From the NCBI GenBank assembly GCA_025358305.1, contig JANYJZ010000032.1, positions 82,418 to 146,417 on the forward strand: 64,000 nucleotides of DNA. Direction: 5' to 3'. A program made the position numbers and the translations under genes. Within the stretch, counting starts at the first letter, position 1; each line of letters begins with the position of its first letter. The notes under the pieces were generated by a model that saw only the letters and a program-made list of their open reading frames with translations, did no database searches and was not told where the DNA came from. Below are positions 54,008-63,436 of this stretch, piece by piece. Source of the DNA: Ignavibacteriota bacterium (lineage in GTDB: Bacteria > Bacteroidota > Ignavibacteria > UBA10030 > SZUA-254).

Positions 54008-55759
54008 ATGCCCTCATCCCCGACAGACGTAGGACCGGAAGCCAGGAGTGCCGGCGCTCCGGCGCAGTCAAAGAACGCGTTCCTCGCGCTCCTCGCGCTC
54101 CTCTGCGCGGCAGGCATCATCCACGCGTCGACCCTGTCATTCGTGACGGACGATGCGTTCATCTCCTTCCGCTACGCCAAGAACCTCGTCAACGGGATGG
54201 GGCTCGTCTTCAATCCCGGAGAACGCGTCGAAGGCTTCACGAACTTCCTTTGGACGCTCATCATCGCGGCCGGGATGAAGTTCGGGTGGGAGCCGGTGGC
54301 CTTTTCCACCAGGCTCGGCATCGCCTTCGGAGCGGCGACGATCGGGCTCGCCTGTTGGCTCTCATTCCGCCGGTCGCGCGGACGCGTTGCCGGGGGACTC
54401 TTCCTCCCCCTTGCCGCCGCCCTCCTCGTTCTCCACCACGACTTCGCGGCCTTTGCGACCGGCGGACTCGAAACCATGTTCGTGACGTTCCTGCTCACCG
54501 CCGCCTACGCGCTCCTTGCCGACGCGCCGACGCCCCGGCACCTCCTGTTCGCGGGGATGCTCATGGTCTGCGCCATGATGGCGCGTCCTGATGCCGTCGT
54601 CTTTCTCGCCGCCATGGCGGCATTCCTTGCATTCACAGGAGAGCGGCCCCTGCGCGAACTATCGGCGTTCCTCGCGCCGACTGTGCTCCTGTTCGCACCG
54701 TACTGGGCATGGCGGGCGGCGTATTTCGGGTTCTTCTTTCCGAACGCCTTCTATGCAAAGTCGATCGTACTTCCCTACTACGGGCAAGGGTGGACGTACA
54801 TCGCGCTCTTCTTCTCTTCGTACTATGTCTTCCTCGCCCTCCCTTTCCTTGCCGCAGTTGTGCTCGCGCTGCGTCGAAGGACGCCCGGCCCGGCCGCCAG
54901 CGCGACCTTTCGAGAGTCGCTCCGGACCGGGTCCGCCGGACGCGGGACCGGCCTGGCGCTCCTTCTGGTTCTGGTCCAGACGGCGTTCATCTTCCGCATC
55001 GGCGGCGACTTCATGTTCGCCCGGTTCTTCATCCCCGTCGTGCCCCTCCTCTGCGTCATCGCAGAGGAGATCGTCGACGGGATCCCCTCGCACAGGCTCC
55101 GCGTCACCGTCGCTGCGGCGCTCTGTCTGGCAACGGTGTTCCGGTGGGACCCGTTCACTAGCGAAGCGCGGAGAGTGTATATCGCGGACGAGCAGCGCTG
55201 GTACACGCAGGAGCACCTTGAGCAGTCGCGTCGCGACGGCGCCACGCTCCACCACTACTTTCAGGGCCTCCCCGTCAAGGTGGCGTTCTGGGCCGGCCAG
55301 GTCAAGCTCATCTACTACGCCGACCCGTTCATCGCCCGGGAGGCGAGCGCCGGCCTCACCGACACAGCCATCGCCCACCAGCCGATCGAGACCCGGGGAA
55401 GGCCCGGACACGAAAAGCAGGCGACCTCGGAGTACCTCCTCGAACGCGGGACGAACTTCCTCTTCGGGCCCTTCTCCGCCCCCCCTGCCGGCGGCGACGT
55501 GCTGGACATGATCGTCTTCGACTCCATCGCAGCGAAGATCGTCACCTACGAGAACCCCGTCATGGAGAAGCTCGCGGCATTCCCCGGGGTGCACTTCGTT
55601 CCGGTCCCGCGCTATCTCGACGGGTATATCCGGACGATCGATTCGGTCCCCCCGGACCGGCTCGCCCGGGACTACGCCTTCTTCCGTTCGTTCTACTTCC
55701 TCCACAATCAGGACGAGGAGCGCGAGCACCCCTTCATCGCGCGGCTGCGCAGGTTCTGA
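54008..55759 (+). CDS. Polytopic membrane glycosyltransferase (AftB/ZomB-like GT-C)
   Basis: A 583-residue protein with about nine to ten membrane helices in the first ~400 residues and a ~170-residue soluble C-terminal domain. The first outside loop carries the aspartate pair and FVTDDAFISFRYAKNLVNG with GLVFNPGERVEGFTNFLWT, a pattern shared by polyprenyl-phosphate-dependent GT-C enzymes such as the mycobacterial arabinosyltransferase AftB and ZomB-type proteins. It probably transfers a lipid-linked sugar to a glycan or protein on the periplasmic side. The acceptor is unknown. It diverges from tsaD. Confidence 0.75.
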   Translation: MPSSPTDVGPEARSAGAPAQSKNAFLALLALLCAAGIIHASTLSFVTDDAFISFRYAKNLVNGMGLVFNPGERVEGFTNFLWTLIIAAGMKFGWEPVAFSTRLGIAFGAATIGLACWLSFRRSRGRVAGGLFLPLAAALLVLHHDFAAFATGGLETMFVTFLLTAAYALLADAPTPRHLLFAGMLMVCAMMARPDAVVFLAAMAAFLAFTGERPLRELSAFLAPTVLLFAPYWAWRAAYFGFFFPNAFYAKSIVLPYYGQGWTYIALFFSSYYVFLALPFLAAVVLALRRRTPGPAASATFRESLRTGSAGRGTGLALLLVLVQTAFIFRIGGDFMFARFFIPVVPLLCVIAEEIVDGIPSHRLRVTVAAALCLATVFRWDPFTSEARRVYIADEQRWYTQEHLEQSRRDGATLHHYFQGLPVKVAFWAGQVKLIYYADPFIAREASAGLTDTAIAHQPIETRGRPGHEKQATSEYLLERGTNFLFGPFSAPPAGGDVLDMIVFDSIAAKIVTYENPVMEKLAAFPGVHFVPVPRYLDGYIRTIDSVPPDRLARDYAFFRSFYFLHNQDEEREHPFIARLRRF

Positions 55760-55785
55760 ACCCCGTACGATTCTGCTTCGACTAT

Positions 55786-55814
55786 TTGGAAACTTCGGCG
55801 AATTTTTCTATTAT
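55786..55814 (+). promoter_or_regulatory. Sigma-70-like promoter of the ABC exporter operon
   Basis: TTGGAA (55786-55791), 17 bp, TATTAT (55809-55814), 35 nt before the adaptor ATG at 55850. Confidence 0.6.
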
Positions 55815-55849
55815 TCCCTGTCTTTTCTCTGTTTCAGTGCAAAAACCCC

Positions 55850-57043
55850 ATGTCTGACAACGAACACCACGACCTTTCTAAGTTGAAGATTCACGGCAGG
55901 GACCCCGTCGCGTCGGGTCCTGCCCAAAGGCGCCTTCCCGCCCTGCTCATGTATGTCGGAGGGGGCCTCTTTCTCCTGATCGGCGTCTATTTCTTCCTCC
56001 GGACGGCCTTCCAGCCGGAGATCTTCGTGGAGACCGCGACGGCCTCCCTCGTCTCCCCTTCCCAAGCGAACGCTCTGCTCACCGCGAGCGGCTACGTCGT
56101 CGCACAGCGCAAGGCCGCTGTCGCCTCGAAGGCGACCGGACGACTCGTCTTCCTCGGGTTCGAGGAGGGCGACGTGGTCAAGAAGGGCCAGGTCATCGGC
56201 CGGCTTGAGAGCGCCGACGTCGAGGCCGCCCTCGCCCAGGCGCGCGCCGACCTTGACGTGCAGAAGGCGGACCTCAACGACGCGTCCCAAGCGCTCGAAC
56301 GCTCCAAGACCCTTCTCGCGTCGAAGCTCATCTCCCAGTCGGAATACGACGCCGCGCAGGCGCGTTACGGTCGCACGGCCGCATCCATCGCCTCGCGTGA
56401 AGCGGGGGTCAAGGGGGCGGAGGTGCAGCTCGAGAACACGCTCATCCGGGCACCGTTCGACGGAACGATACTGACAAAGAACGCCGACATCGGCGAGGTC
56501 GTGGCGCCCTTCGCGGCGGGAGCGAGCTCGCGGGTCGCGATCGTGACGATCGCAGACATGAGTTCGCTCGAGGTCGAAGCGGACGTCTCCGAGTCGAACA
56601 TCGAACGGATCTCGCCCGAGCAGCCCTGCGAGATCACCCTCGACGCCTACCCGGAGAAGCGCTACGCCGCGGTCGTAAACAAGATCGTCCCCACGGCCGA
56701 CCGTTCGAAAGCGACGGTGATGACCAAAGTGCGCTTTCTTGAGAGGGACAATCGCGTCCTCCCGGAAATGAGCGCAAAGGTGAATTTTCTTTCGAAAGAA
56801 TCGGCGCACACCGTCGGCGGGCCGCCGGTGCTCACCGTGGACAACGCTGCGGTCACCGAACGGGACGGCAAGAGCGTCGTCTTCCTCCTTGCGGGGAACA
56901 CAGCGGTCGAAACGCCGATCACTGCAGGCACGTCGATCGGCCGACTCCGAGAGGTCCTTGGCGGACTCACCCCGGGGCAAACGGTCATCCTGAACCCACC
57001 GGCGAACCTCCGGTCGGGGGCCGCGGTGACCGTGAAGAAGTAG
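55850..57043 (+). CDS. Periplasmic adaptor subunit of an ABC exporter (MacA-like)
   Basis: A 397-residue membrane fusion protein. One N-terminal membrane helix (about 30-50) precedes a barrel-sandwich (lipoyl-like) domain starting TASGYVVAQRKAAVASKATG and GRLVFLGFEEGDVVKKGQVI. A helical hairpin follows (about 125-180, DLNDASQALERSKTLL), then the rest of the hybrid motif (NTLIRAPFDGTILTKNADIGEVV) and a beta-barrel domain. It probably links the inner-membrane FtsX-type permease to an outer-membrane channel. The ATPase gene follows 40 nt later, so the whole set is one operon. The substrate is unknown. Confidence 0.9.
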   Translation: MSDNEHHDLSKLKIHGRDPVASGPAQRRLPALLMYVGGGLFLLIGVYFFLRTAFQPEIFVETATASLVSPSQANALLTASGYVVAQRKAAVASKATGRLVFLGFEEGDVVKKGQVIGRLESADVEAALAQARADLDVQKADLNDASQALERSKTLLASKLISQSEYDAAQARYGRTAASIASREAGVKGAEVQLENTLIRAPFDGTILTKNADIGEVVAPFAAGASSRVAIVTIADMSSLEVEADVSESNIERISPEQPCEITLDAYPEKRYAAVVNKIVPTADRSKATVMTKVRFLERDNRVLPEMSAKVNFLSKESAHTVGGPPVLTVDNAAVTERDGKSVVFLLAGNTAVETPITAGTSIGRLREVLGGLTPGQTVILNPPANLRSGAAVTVKK

Positions 57044-57083
57044 CGGACCCAAAACCATTTCACCATCATCTGGACGGACAGCC

Positions 57084-57752
57084 ATGTCTCTCGTTGCCAT
57101 CAAGAACATCTCGAAATCGTACTGGCGGGACTCCCTGGAGATCCCGGTGCTCAGGAACATTAGCTTTGACATCCCCGAGGGGGAATTTCTGGCCCTCATG
57201 GGCCCCTCCGGCTCGGGAAAGACGACGCTCCTGAATCTCATCGCGGGCATCGACCGGCCCACGACGGGCTCGATCGTCATCGGCGGCACCGACATCGGCG
57301 GCCTCGGCGAGACCGCGTTGGCGCAGTGGCGCTCGCGGATCATGGGGTTCATCTTCCAGTTCTACAACCTCCTCCCCGTCCTGACGGCCTTCGAGAACGT
57401 GGAGCTCCCTCTCCTGTTGACGAAACTCTCGTCGAAAGAACGCAGGGACCACGTCGAGTTCGCTCTGAAGATCGTCGGGCTCGAGGAACGGATGCGGCAC
57501 TACCCCAAGCAGCTCTCCGGCGGGCAGGAACAGCGCGTCGCGATCGCCCGCGCGATCGTCACCGATCCGACGATCCTCGTGGCTGACGAGCCGACCGGCG
57601 ACCTCGATAAGGTCTCCGCCGAGGAGATCATGAAGCTCCTCGATCGGCTCAACAGCGAGTTCAAGAAGACCATCATCATGGTGACGCACGATCCCCGCGC
57701 CGCCGAGCGCGCCCATCTCGTCCGTCACCTCGACAAAGGCGAATTGTCCTAA
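57084..57752 (+). CDS. ABC exporter ATP-binding protein (MacB/LolD-type)
   Basis: A 222-residue ATPase with Walker [10 protein letters not shown], the Q-loop region [21 protein letters not shown], signature [14 protein letters not shown], Walker [13 protein letters not shown] and the H-loop [11 protein letters not shown]. These motifs belong to the MacB/LolD/FtsE branch that drives type VII (mechanotransmission) exporters, which move no substrate through the membrane but push periplasmic partners. It is 9 nt before the first permease gene. Confidence 0.95.
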   Translation: MSLVAIKNISKSYWRDSLEIPVLRNISFDIPEGEFLALMGPSGSGKTTLLNLIAGIDRPTTGSIVIGGTDIGGLGETALAQWRSRIMGFIFQFYNLLPVLTAFENVELPLLLTKLSSKERRDHVEFALKIVGLEERMRHYPKQLSGGQEQRVAIARAIVTDPTILVADEPTGDLDKVSAEEIMKLLDRLNSEFKKTIIMVTHDPRAAERAHLVRHLDKGELS

Positions 57753-57761
57753 GGAGAAGTC

Positions 57762-58928
57762 ATGAAGATCTTCAAGATCATTTTCAAGAACGGCCTGCGC
57801 CACAAGCTCCGGACCATCCTGACGGTCTTGGGTATCATGATCGCCGTGACGGCGTTCGGGTTCCTCCGCACCGTCGTCACCGCCTGGAACGCCGGGGTCA
57901 GCGCGTCCGCGTCGAACCGCATGATCACGCATCATTCGGTCTCCATCATCTTCACCCTTCCCATCGCCTACCGGGACCAGATCCTGAAGATCCCGGGCGT
58001 CTCCGCCATCTCCTACGCCAACTGGTTCGGGGGCGTGTATAAGGACGCGAGCGACTTCAAGAACTTCTTCCCCCGGATCGCCGTCGACCCGGAGACCTTC
58101 TTCGACCTCTATCCCGAGTTCGGGCTATCTTCCGGCGAGCGCGAGGCGTTTATGAAGGACCGCAACGCGTGCGTCGTCGGCCACAAGCTCGCCGAGGAGC
58201 ACGGGTTCAAGATCGGGGACATCATCAACATCGAGGGGGATATCTACCCCGGCACGTGGGAGTTCGTGGTTCGGGGGATCTACCAGGGCCGCGACGCGAC
58301 CGTAGACGAGACGCAGATGCTCTTCCAGTGGAAGTACCTCGACGAGCGCATCGGACAGCTGCAACAGGGCCGCCAGGGCGAGGTCGGCTGGTACGTCCTG
58401 AGCGTCAAGAACCCGGCGGACCTCGCCCCGGTCTCCAAGACCGTCGACGACATGTACTTCAACTCGCGCGCGAGCACGAAGACGGAGACGGAGAAGGAAT
58501 GGCAGCAGAGCTTCGTCTCGATGTCGAGCGCGATCCTGACGTCGCTCACCGTCATCTCGTACGTCATCATCGGGATCATCCTGCTAGTCCTTTCCAACAC
58601 GATCATCATGGCGACGCGGGAGCGCATCCGCGAATACGCCGTTCTGAAGACCCTCGGGTTCACGCGCGGGCACATCATCGGCCTCATCGGCGGCGAGTCG
58701 ATGCTCATCGCGGTCGTGGGCGGGGTGCTCGGTCTTTTCCTGACGTTTCCCATGGCCGGCGCCTTTGCGAAGGCCTTTCCGACCTGGTTCCCGATCGTGG
58801 TCGTGGAGCCTCTCACGATCGTCCTCGCCTTCGGCGCGGCCCTGTTCGCCGGGCTCATCGCCGCGCTCTTTCCCGCGATGAAGATCACCCGAATGAACAT
58901 TGTCGACGGCCTGAGAACAATAGGATAA
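57762..58928 (+). CDS. FtsX-type ABC permease 1
   Basis: A 388-residue permease with the MacB layout: an N-terminal membrane helix (GLRHKLRTILTVLGIMIAVT), a large periplasmic MacB_PCD domain (about 45-260), and three C-terminal membrane helices beginning ILTSLTVISYVIIGIILLV. The cytoplasmic coupling segment ATRERIREYAVLKTLGFTRG is typical. It is encoded just before a second permease, so the two probably form a heterodimer rather than a MacB homodimer. GGAGAAG precedes the ATG. Confidence 0.92.
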   Translation: MKIFKIIFKNGLRHKLRTILTVLGIMIAVTAFGFLRTVVTAWNAGVSASASNRMITHHSVSIIFTLPIAYRDQILKIPGVSAISYANWFGGVYKDASDFKNFFPRIAVDPETFFDLYPEFGLSSGEREAFMKDRNACVVGHKLAEEHGFKIGDIINIEGDIYPGTWEFVVRGIYQGRDATVDETQMLFQWKYLDERIGQLQQGRQGEVGWYVLSVKNPADLAPVSKTVDDMYFNSRASTKTETEKEWQQSFVSMSSAILTSLTVISYVIIGIILLVLSNTIIMATRERIREYAVLKTLGFTRGHIIGLIGGESMLIAVVGGVLGLFLTFPMAGAFAKAFPTWFPIVVVEPLTIVLAFGAALFAGLIAALFPAMKITRMNIVDGLRTIG

Positions 58929-58938
58929 GGTGACCCCT

Positions 58939-60108
58939 GTGAAGATCCCGATCTCATATATCTGGCGCAGCCTCTGGACACGAAGGCTCACCACCGTCCT
59001 GACGCTCGTCGGCATCGCCCTCGTCGTCTTCGTCTTCGCCGCGATCCTCATGATGGCGCACGGCATCGAGACGACGATGCGGGACACCGGGTACGAGGAT
59101 AATGTCATCCTCATCCGCCGATCCGCCTCCTCGGAGCTCCTGAGCCAGGTCGGCCGCGAGGGAGCCTCGATCGTCAAGACGTTTCCGGAGGTCTCCACGG
59201 ACCCGAACGGGAAGGCGATCGCGACGACCGAAGTGCTCGTCGTCATCACGCTGTTCAAGAAGGAATCGAACAACCTCGGGAACGTCTCGGTCCGCGGCAT
59301 CTCTCCGGAGGCCTTCGCCCTGCGGCCCGCGGTGAAGCTTGCCGGCGGAAGGATGTTTCAGTTCGGCTCCCACGAGGTCATCGTCGGGAGCAGCATCATC
59401 CAACGGTTCAAGGGGTGCGAGATCGGCAAACAGATCTCGTTCAGCGGCGACCAGTGGACCATCGTCGGCGTCATCGAGGCCGAAGGAAGCGCGTTTGAAT
59501 CGGAGATCTGGGGCGATGTGGAGCAGCTCATGCCCTCGGTCGGACGACCCGTCTTTTCCACGATGACCTTCCGGCTCAAGGACAAGAATATGTTCGACGC
59601 CTTGAAGCAGCGGGTCCAGCAGGACCCGCGGACGCAGTACATGGAGCCGAAACGGGAGCGCGACTTCTACGAGGAGCAGTCGCATGCGATGTCGACGTTC
59701 ATCATGATCCTCGGAACGGTCGTCACGGTCATCTTCAGCATCGGAGCGATCATCGGAGCGGTCATCACCATGTACGGGGCCGTCTCCAACCGCACCGTCG
59801 AGATCGGCACCTTGCGCTCGCTCGGGTTTCGGCGCAGGAGCGTGCTCGCGGCATTCCTCATCGAATCGATCATTCTCTCGGTCGTCGGCGGCGCCCTCGG
59901 CATCCTCATGGCGTCGGTGATGTCGTTCGTGCGCATCTCGACCGTCAACTTCGGCACGTTCTCGGAGCTCGCCTTCGGCTTCACCCTCTCACCCGGGATC
60001 GCGCTCTCGACGATCATCTTTTCCGTCGCGATGGGCGTCATCGGCGGCTTTCTTCCGGCCGTCCGGGCCGCCCGGATGAATATCGTGACCGCATTGCGGT
60101 CCTCCTGA
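58939..60108 (+). CDS. FtsX-type ABC permease 2
   Basis: A 389-residue permease, homologous in layout to the previous one: first helix (LTTVLTLVGIALVVFVFAAI), MacB_PCD periplasmic domain and three C-terminal helices, with SNRTVEIGTLRSLGFRRRSV as coupling segment. AAGGTGA at 58927-58933 lies 5 nt before the GTG at 58939, which favours it over the GTG at 58930. A pair of non-identical permeases with one ATPase and one adaptor suggests a LolCDE-like or MacAB-like exporter with a specific cargo, such as lipoproteins, lipids or peptides. Confidence 0.9.
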   Translation: MKIPISYIWRSLWTRRLTTVLTLVGIALVVFVFAAILMMAHGIETTMRDTGYEDNVILIRRSASSELLSQVGREGASIVKTFPEVSTDPNGKAIATTEVLVVITLFKKESNNLGNVSVRGISPEAFALRPAVKLAGGRMFQFGSHEVIVGSSIIQRFKGCEIGKQISFSGDQWTIVGVIEAEGSAFESEIWGDVEQLMPSVGRPVFSTMTFRLKDKNMFDALKQRVQQDPRTQYMEPKRERDFYEEQSHAMSTFIMILGTVVTVIFSIGAIIGAVITMYGAVSNRTVEIGTLRSLGFRRRSVLAAFLIESIILSVVGGALGILMASVMSFVRISTVNFGTFSELAFGFTLSPGIALSTIIFSVAMGVIGGFLPAVRAARMNIVTALRSS

Positions 60109-60130
60109 CTCGTCGCACGACGGACACACC

Positions 60131-60592
60131 ATGAAGGCACGCATGCTCATTCTTCTTCTCCTTCTGATCGCGCTCTGCGCGGCGGTATCTTGCGCGCAGC
60201 GCAGGGGGTTCGGTCTCGGCGTCATCGTCGGCGAACCGACCGGCATCAGCTTCAAGGACTGGCTCAACGGGAAGACCGCGATCGACGGTGCGATTGCCTG
60301 GTCCTTCGAGCACGAATCGTCGTTCCACATCCACGCCGACTACCTCATCCACGCGTTCGACGAGTTCGAAACGACTCAAAGCGTCCCGCTCTATTACGGC
60401 ATCGGCGGACGGTTGAAGACCTCGAACGGCGGCGACGCCCGCCTTGGGCTCCGCGGAGTCGTTGGCATCGGGTACCTCTTCCGGGAGGCCCCCATCGACC
60501 TCTTCTTCGAGATCGCGCCGATCCTCGACGTCGCTCCGAGGACCGAATTGAGCGTCAATGGCGGCTTCGGGGCGCGCTACTTCTTCCGCTGA
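60131..60592 (+). CDS. Small outer-membrane beta-barrel-like protein
   Basis: A 153-residue protein with a signal peptide (about residues 1-22, ending SCA). The mature part is a set of short amphipathic strands with aromatic turns (FGLGVIVGEPTGISFKDWL, SSFHIHADYLIHAF, VPLYYGIGGRLK, LRGVVGIGYLFREAP) and ends in the outer-membrane-type sequence GARYFFR, with a near-terminal aromatic residue. This fits a small 8-stranded barrel. It follows the ABC exporter by 22 nt and could be the exporter's outer-membrane partner or cargo, but no homology supports this. Confidence 0.7.
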   Translation: MKARMLILLLLLIALCAAVSCAQRRGFGLGVIVGEPTGISFKDWLNGKTAIDGAIAWSFEHESSFHIHADYLIHAFDEFETTQSVPLYYGIGGRLKTSNGGDARLGLRGVVGIGYLFREAPIDLFFEIAPILDVAPRTELSVNGGFGARYFFR

Positions 60593-60626
60593 AACCGCGG
60601 AATTCCGGCGTATGGAAAAAGAAGTA

Positions 60627-60655
60627 TTGCGCTGGAATGATCTTTTTTGTATATT
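60627..60655 (+). promoter_or_regulatory. Sigma-70-like promoter of rpmB
   Basis: TTGCGC (60627-60632), 17 bp, TATATT (60650-60655), 42 nt before the ATG. Confidence 0.6.
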
Positions 60656-60697
60656 ATTCAGATTCATCCCTGTCTGAAATCTATCACTCGAGGAATT

Positions 60698-60889
60698 ATG
60701 GCGAAAATCTGTGCTATTTGCGGCAAAAAGCCTGTCTCCGGCAATAATATCAGCCACGCCCACAACAAGACTCGGCGCCGGTGGCTGCCGAATCTCCAGA
60801 GCGTCCGCGCACAGATCGACGGCCGGGTCAAGCGCACGCGCGTTTGCACGACCTGCATCAAACAGGGCAAAGTCGTCAAGGCTGCCTAG
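60698..60889 (+). CDS. rpmB: Ribosomal protein bL28
   Basis: A 63-residue ribosomal protein of the large subunit. It starts [20 protein letters not shown], then [14 protein letters not shown] and [19 protein letters not shown]. The CxxC pairs (CAIC, CTTC) mark the zinc-binding form. GAGGA lies 4 nt before the ATG at 60698; the longer frame would start upstream of the promoter -10. It stands alone, flanked by its own promoter and terminator, not with rpmG. Confidence 0.95.
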   Translation: MAKICAICGKKPVSGNNISHAHNKTRRRWLPNLQSVRAQIDGRVKRTRVCTTCIKQGKVVKAA

Positions 60890-60934
60890 CACTCGCTCTC
60901 GTGCGAGGCGGTCCTTTCCATGGTTCACGGATGG

Positions 60935-60959
60935 AGCCCAACGGTACGTTGGGCTTTTT
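60935..60959 (+). terminator. Intrinsic terminator after rpmB
   Basis: A 9-bp perfect stem (AGCCCAACG with CGTTGGGCT) and a run of T, 45 nt after the rpmB stop. Confidence 0.85.
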
Positions 60960-61030
60960 CATTATAGCAGGTGACTCGGGGGGCCCGCCCCCGGCCTCCT
61001 GTGCTCACATAACCGGACACTGACGAGTTC

Positions 61031-61633
61031 ATGTCGATCCCCAATTCGCTGACGCTGCTACGGATACTCCTGACGCCGGTGTTCGTCATGCTCCTCCTCA
61101 GCGACTCCCCCGTCTTCCAACAGCTCTCCGTCGCCGTCTACATCGTCGCAGCCCTCACCGATTGGTATGACGGCTGGGTGGCTCGGAGGTACGGATACAC
61201 CTCTCGCTGGGGGCAGTTCCTTGATCCGCTCGCCGACAAGATCCTGGCCGCCGCCGCGCTCTTCTCCTTCGCCTCTCTCCACCTCGCCGATGCGTGGATG
61301 GTCTGGATCATCGTCGGCAGGGATTTTCTCATCACGTCCTTGCGGAGCTACGCGGAATGGTTGAACCAACCGATCGTGACATCGCGCTCGGCCCAGGCGA
61401 AGACGTTCGGGGAATTTGTCGTCATCTACTACATCCTCCTCCTCCATGTCGCGCCGACCGTGCCGGTCCTCCGCGAGAAGTTCGGAACCCTCATCGCGAC
61501 CCTCATGCAGCCGGAGGTGCTCTTCGGAATGCTCCTCGTCGTGACGCTCTCGACGATCGGCACCGGCGCCCTCTACCTGTTCGAAAACAGATCATTTCTC
61601 CGGGAGATCTATGTCCGCTTCCGTTCCGCCTGA
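61031..61633 (+). CDS. pgsA: CDP-diacylglycerol-glycerol-3-phosphate phosphatidyltransferase
   Basis: A 200-residue membrane enzyme making phosphatidylglycerol phosphate from CDP-diacylglycerol. The CDP-alcohol phosphotransferase signature D-x2-DG-x2-AR-x8-G-x3-D-x3-D is complete in DWYDGWVARRYGYTSRWGQF followed by LDPLADK. About five to six membrane helices follow. The C-terminus overlaps pgpA by 23 nt in another frame. The pair performs both steps to phosphatidylglycerol. Confidence 0.93.
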   Translation: MSIPNSLTLLRILLTPVFVMLLLSDSPVFQQLSVAVYIVAALTDWYDGWVARRYGYTSRWGQFLDPLADKILAAAALFSFASLHLADAWMVWIIVGRDFLITSLRSYAEWLNQPIVTSRSAQAKTFGEFVVIYYILLLHVAPTVPVLREKFGTLIATLMQPEVLFGMLLVVTLSTIGTGALYLFENRSFLREIYVRFRSA

Positions 61634-62180
61634 GAGCCCCGCACGTACGCCTTCGCTCGTAACGAGGGCGGTCGCCACCGGATTGTTCGCGGGCTACATC
61701 CCGTGGGCCTCCGGCACGTTCGGGACGCTCGTCGGGCTCGCCGTCTACCTCCTCCCCGGCCTGAGCGAGCCAGTGTGGCTCTCGCTCCTCATCGTCGTCG
61801 GTATGTCCGCGGGCGTGGTCACGGCGAAGAAGGTGGCCCAGGCCACCGGGCACCAGCTCACCGCTTCGGCCGAACGCGCGAAAGCGCTCTTCCAGCCCGG
61901 GACCCACGACGTCGCCGACCCGTCGATCGTCGTCATCGACGAGATCGTGGGCATCTGGATCACGCTGTGGCTCGTTCCCTATTCCCGGGTTGCCATCGTC
62001 GTGGCGTTCATTCTCTTCCGGCTCTTCGATATCGTGAAACCCCCGCCGGCCCGGCAGCTCGAACGCATTCCCGGCGGCTGGGGGATCATGCTCGACGACG
62101 TTGCCGCCGGCATATACGCGAACATCGCCACGCGGATCGTCCTCTTCCTCCTGGCATCGCTCTCCGTCCCCATCAGCTGA
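61611..62180 (+). CDS. pgpA: Phosphatidylglycerophosphatase A
   Basis: A 189-residue membrane phosphatase that removes the terminal phosphate of phosphatidylglycerol phosphate. Family motifs are present: YIPWASGTFGTLVGLAVYLL, DPSIVVIDEIVGIWITL, FRLFDIVKPPPARQLERIPG and GIMLDDVAAGIYANI with its paired aspartates. Its ATG lies 23 nt inside pgsA, an arrangement that couples the two steps. cinA starts 12 nt after its stop. Confidence 0.93.
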   Translation: MSASVPPESPARTPSLVTRAVATGLFAGYIPWASGTFGTLVGLAVYLLPGLSEPVWLSLLIVVGMSAGVVTAKKVAQATGHQLTASAERAKALFQPGTHDVADPSIVVIDEIVGIWITLWLVPYSRVAIVVAFILFRLFDIVKPPPARQLERIPGGWGIMLDDVAAGIYANIATRIVLFLLASLSVPIS

Positions 62181-62192
62181 GCTCAGGCAGGA

Positions 62193-63434
62193 ATGAAGGC
62201 ACTTATCCTTACGATCGGCGACGAGCTCCTCATCGGACAAGTCCTCAACACGAACGCCGCCTTCATCTCCGACAAGCTCAGCGGCGCCGGCGTTGAGGTC
62301 GTCCGACAGCTCACCGTCGGGGACGAAGCTTCGGAGATCCTCCGGGCCCTCCGCGAAGGCTACGATGCATTGGACGCCGTGCTCATCACGGGGGGCCTCG
62401 GGCCGACGCACGACGACATCACGAAAAAGGCACTCTGCACATTCTTCCAGACCGACCTCGTCTCAGACCCCGGGGTCCGGCAGTGCATCGAGCGCTTCCT
62501 CGCCCAGCGCAGCCAACCCTGGTCCGACGCCTCCGAGGAGCAGACATTGGTACCGCGGGGGTGCACCGTCATCCTCAACCATCACGGGACCGCTCCCGGG
62601 GCCCTCTTCGAGCGGGGCGGAAAATATGTCTTCGCCATGCCGGGGGTCCCCTACGAGATGGAATACATGATGAACGACTTCATCGTGCCGCTCCTGCGCT
62701 CCCGAGCCGGCGGCAAGACGATCGTCCACCGGACCCTGAGGACGACCGGGATCCCCGAGTCCGTCCTGTCGGCGCGGCTCGGGAATATCGAGGAGATGCT
62801 CGGCGGAGCCCGACTCGCCTTTCTGCCGTCGGCCGGCGGGGTCCGATTGCGTATCTCGGTCGTGGACGCCGATAGCGGCCGGGCGGAAGCCCGCGCGCGT
62901 GCGGTCGAAGAACGCATCCGCGCAAAGGCCGAAGAGTTCATCTATGGGACCGGGGAGGAGGAGATCGAGGAGGTCGTCGGCAGGCTCCTCGTCGAGCGGG
63001 GCCTCACCATCGCGCTCGCCGAGTCGTTCACAGGCGGACTCGTCTCACACCGGCTCACGAACGTCCCGGGAAGTTCCCGGTACCTCCTCGCCTCCGTCGT
63101 CGCCTACAGCAATGATGCGAAACGCGCGATCCTCGGCGTCCCGGCGGAACTCATCAAGACTCAGGGTGCCGTGAGCGAAGAGGTCGCCGTTGCGATGGCG
63201 GCGGGAGCGCGCACCGTCTCCGGAGCCTCCCTCGGGCTCTCCACGACCGGGATCGCGGGACCCTCGGGCGGGACGCCCGAGAAGCCGGTCGGCCTCGTCT
63301 GGATCGGCTACGCGGACCGGGAGCGATCGTTCGCTCGGAGGTTCACGATGGGCGGGGAGCGGGTCCGGATCAAGGAACGCGCCTCGCAATCGGCACTGGA
63401 ACTCATCCGCCGGACGCTCCTCGGGCTTTCCTGA
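62193..63434 (+). CDS. cinA: CinA, competence/damage-inducible protein
   Basis: A 413-residue two-domain protein. The N-terminal MoCF-like domain (about 1-170; LTIGDELLIGQVLNTNAAFI, ITGGLGPTHDDITKKAL and the MPGVPYEMEYM loop) hydrolyses ADP-ribose-type compounds. The C-terminal CinA/PncC domain (about 250-410; LAESFTGGLVSHRLTNVPGS, GAVSEEVAVAMAAGAR, STTGIAGPSGGTPEKPVG) deamidates nicotinamide mononucleotide. Full-length two-domain CinA often lies upstream of thpR and recA, as here for thpR. It may be active in NAD recycling. Confidence 0.95.
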   Translation: MKALILTIGDELLIGQVLNTNAAFISDKLSGAGVEVVRQLTVGDEASEILRALREGYDALDAVLITGGLGPTHDDITKKALCTFFQTDLVSDPGVRQCIERFLAQRSQPWSDASEEQTLVPRGCTVILNHHGTAPGALFERGGKYVFAMPGVPYEMEYMMNDFIVPLLRSRAGGKTIVHRTLRTTGIPESVLSARLGNIEEMLGGARLAFLPSAGGVRLRISVVDADSGRAEARARAVEERIRAKAEEFIYGTGEEEIEEVVGRLLVERGLTIALAESFTGGLVSHRLTNVPGSSRYLLASVVAYSNDAKRAILGVPAELIKTQGAVSEEVAVAMAAGARTVSGASLGLSTTGIAGPSGGTPEKPVGLVWIGYADRERSFARRFTMGGERVRIKERASQSALELIRRTLLGLS

Positions 63435-63436
63435 CC

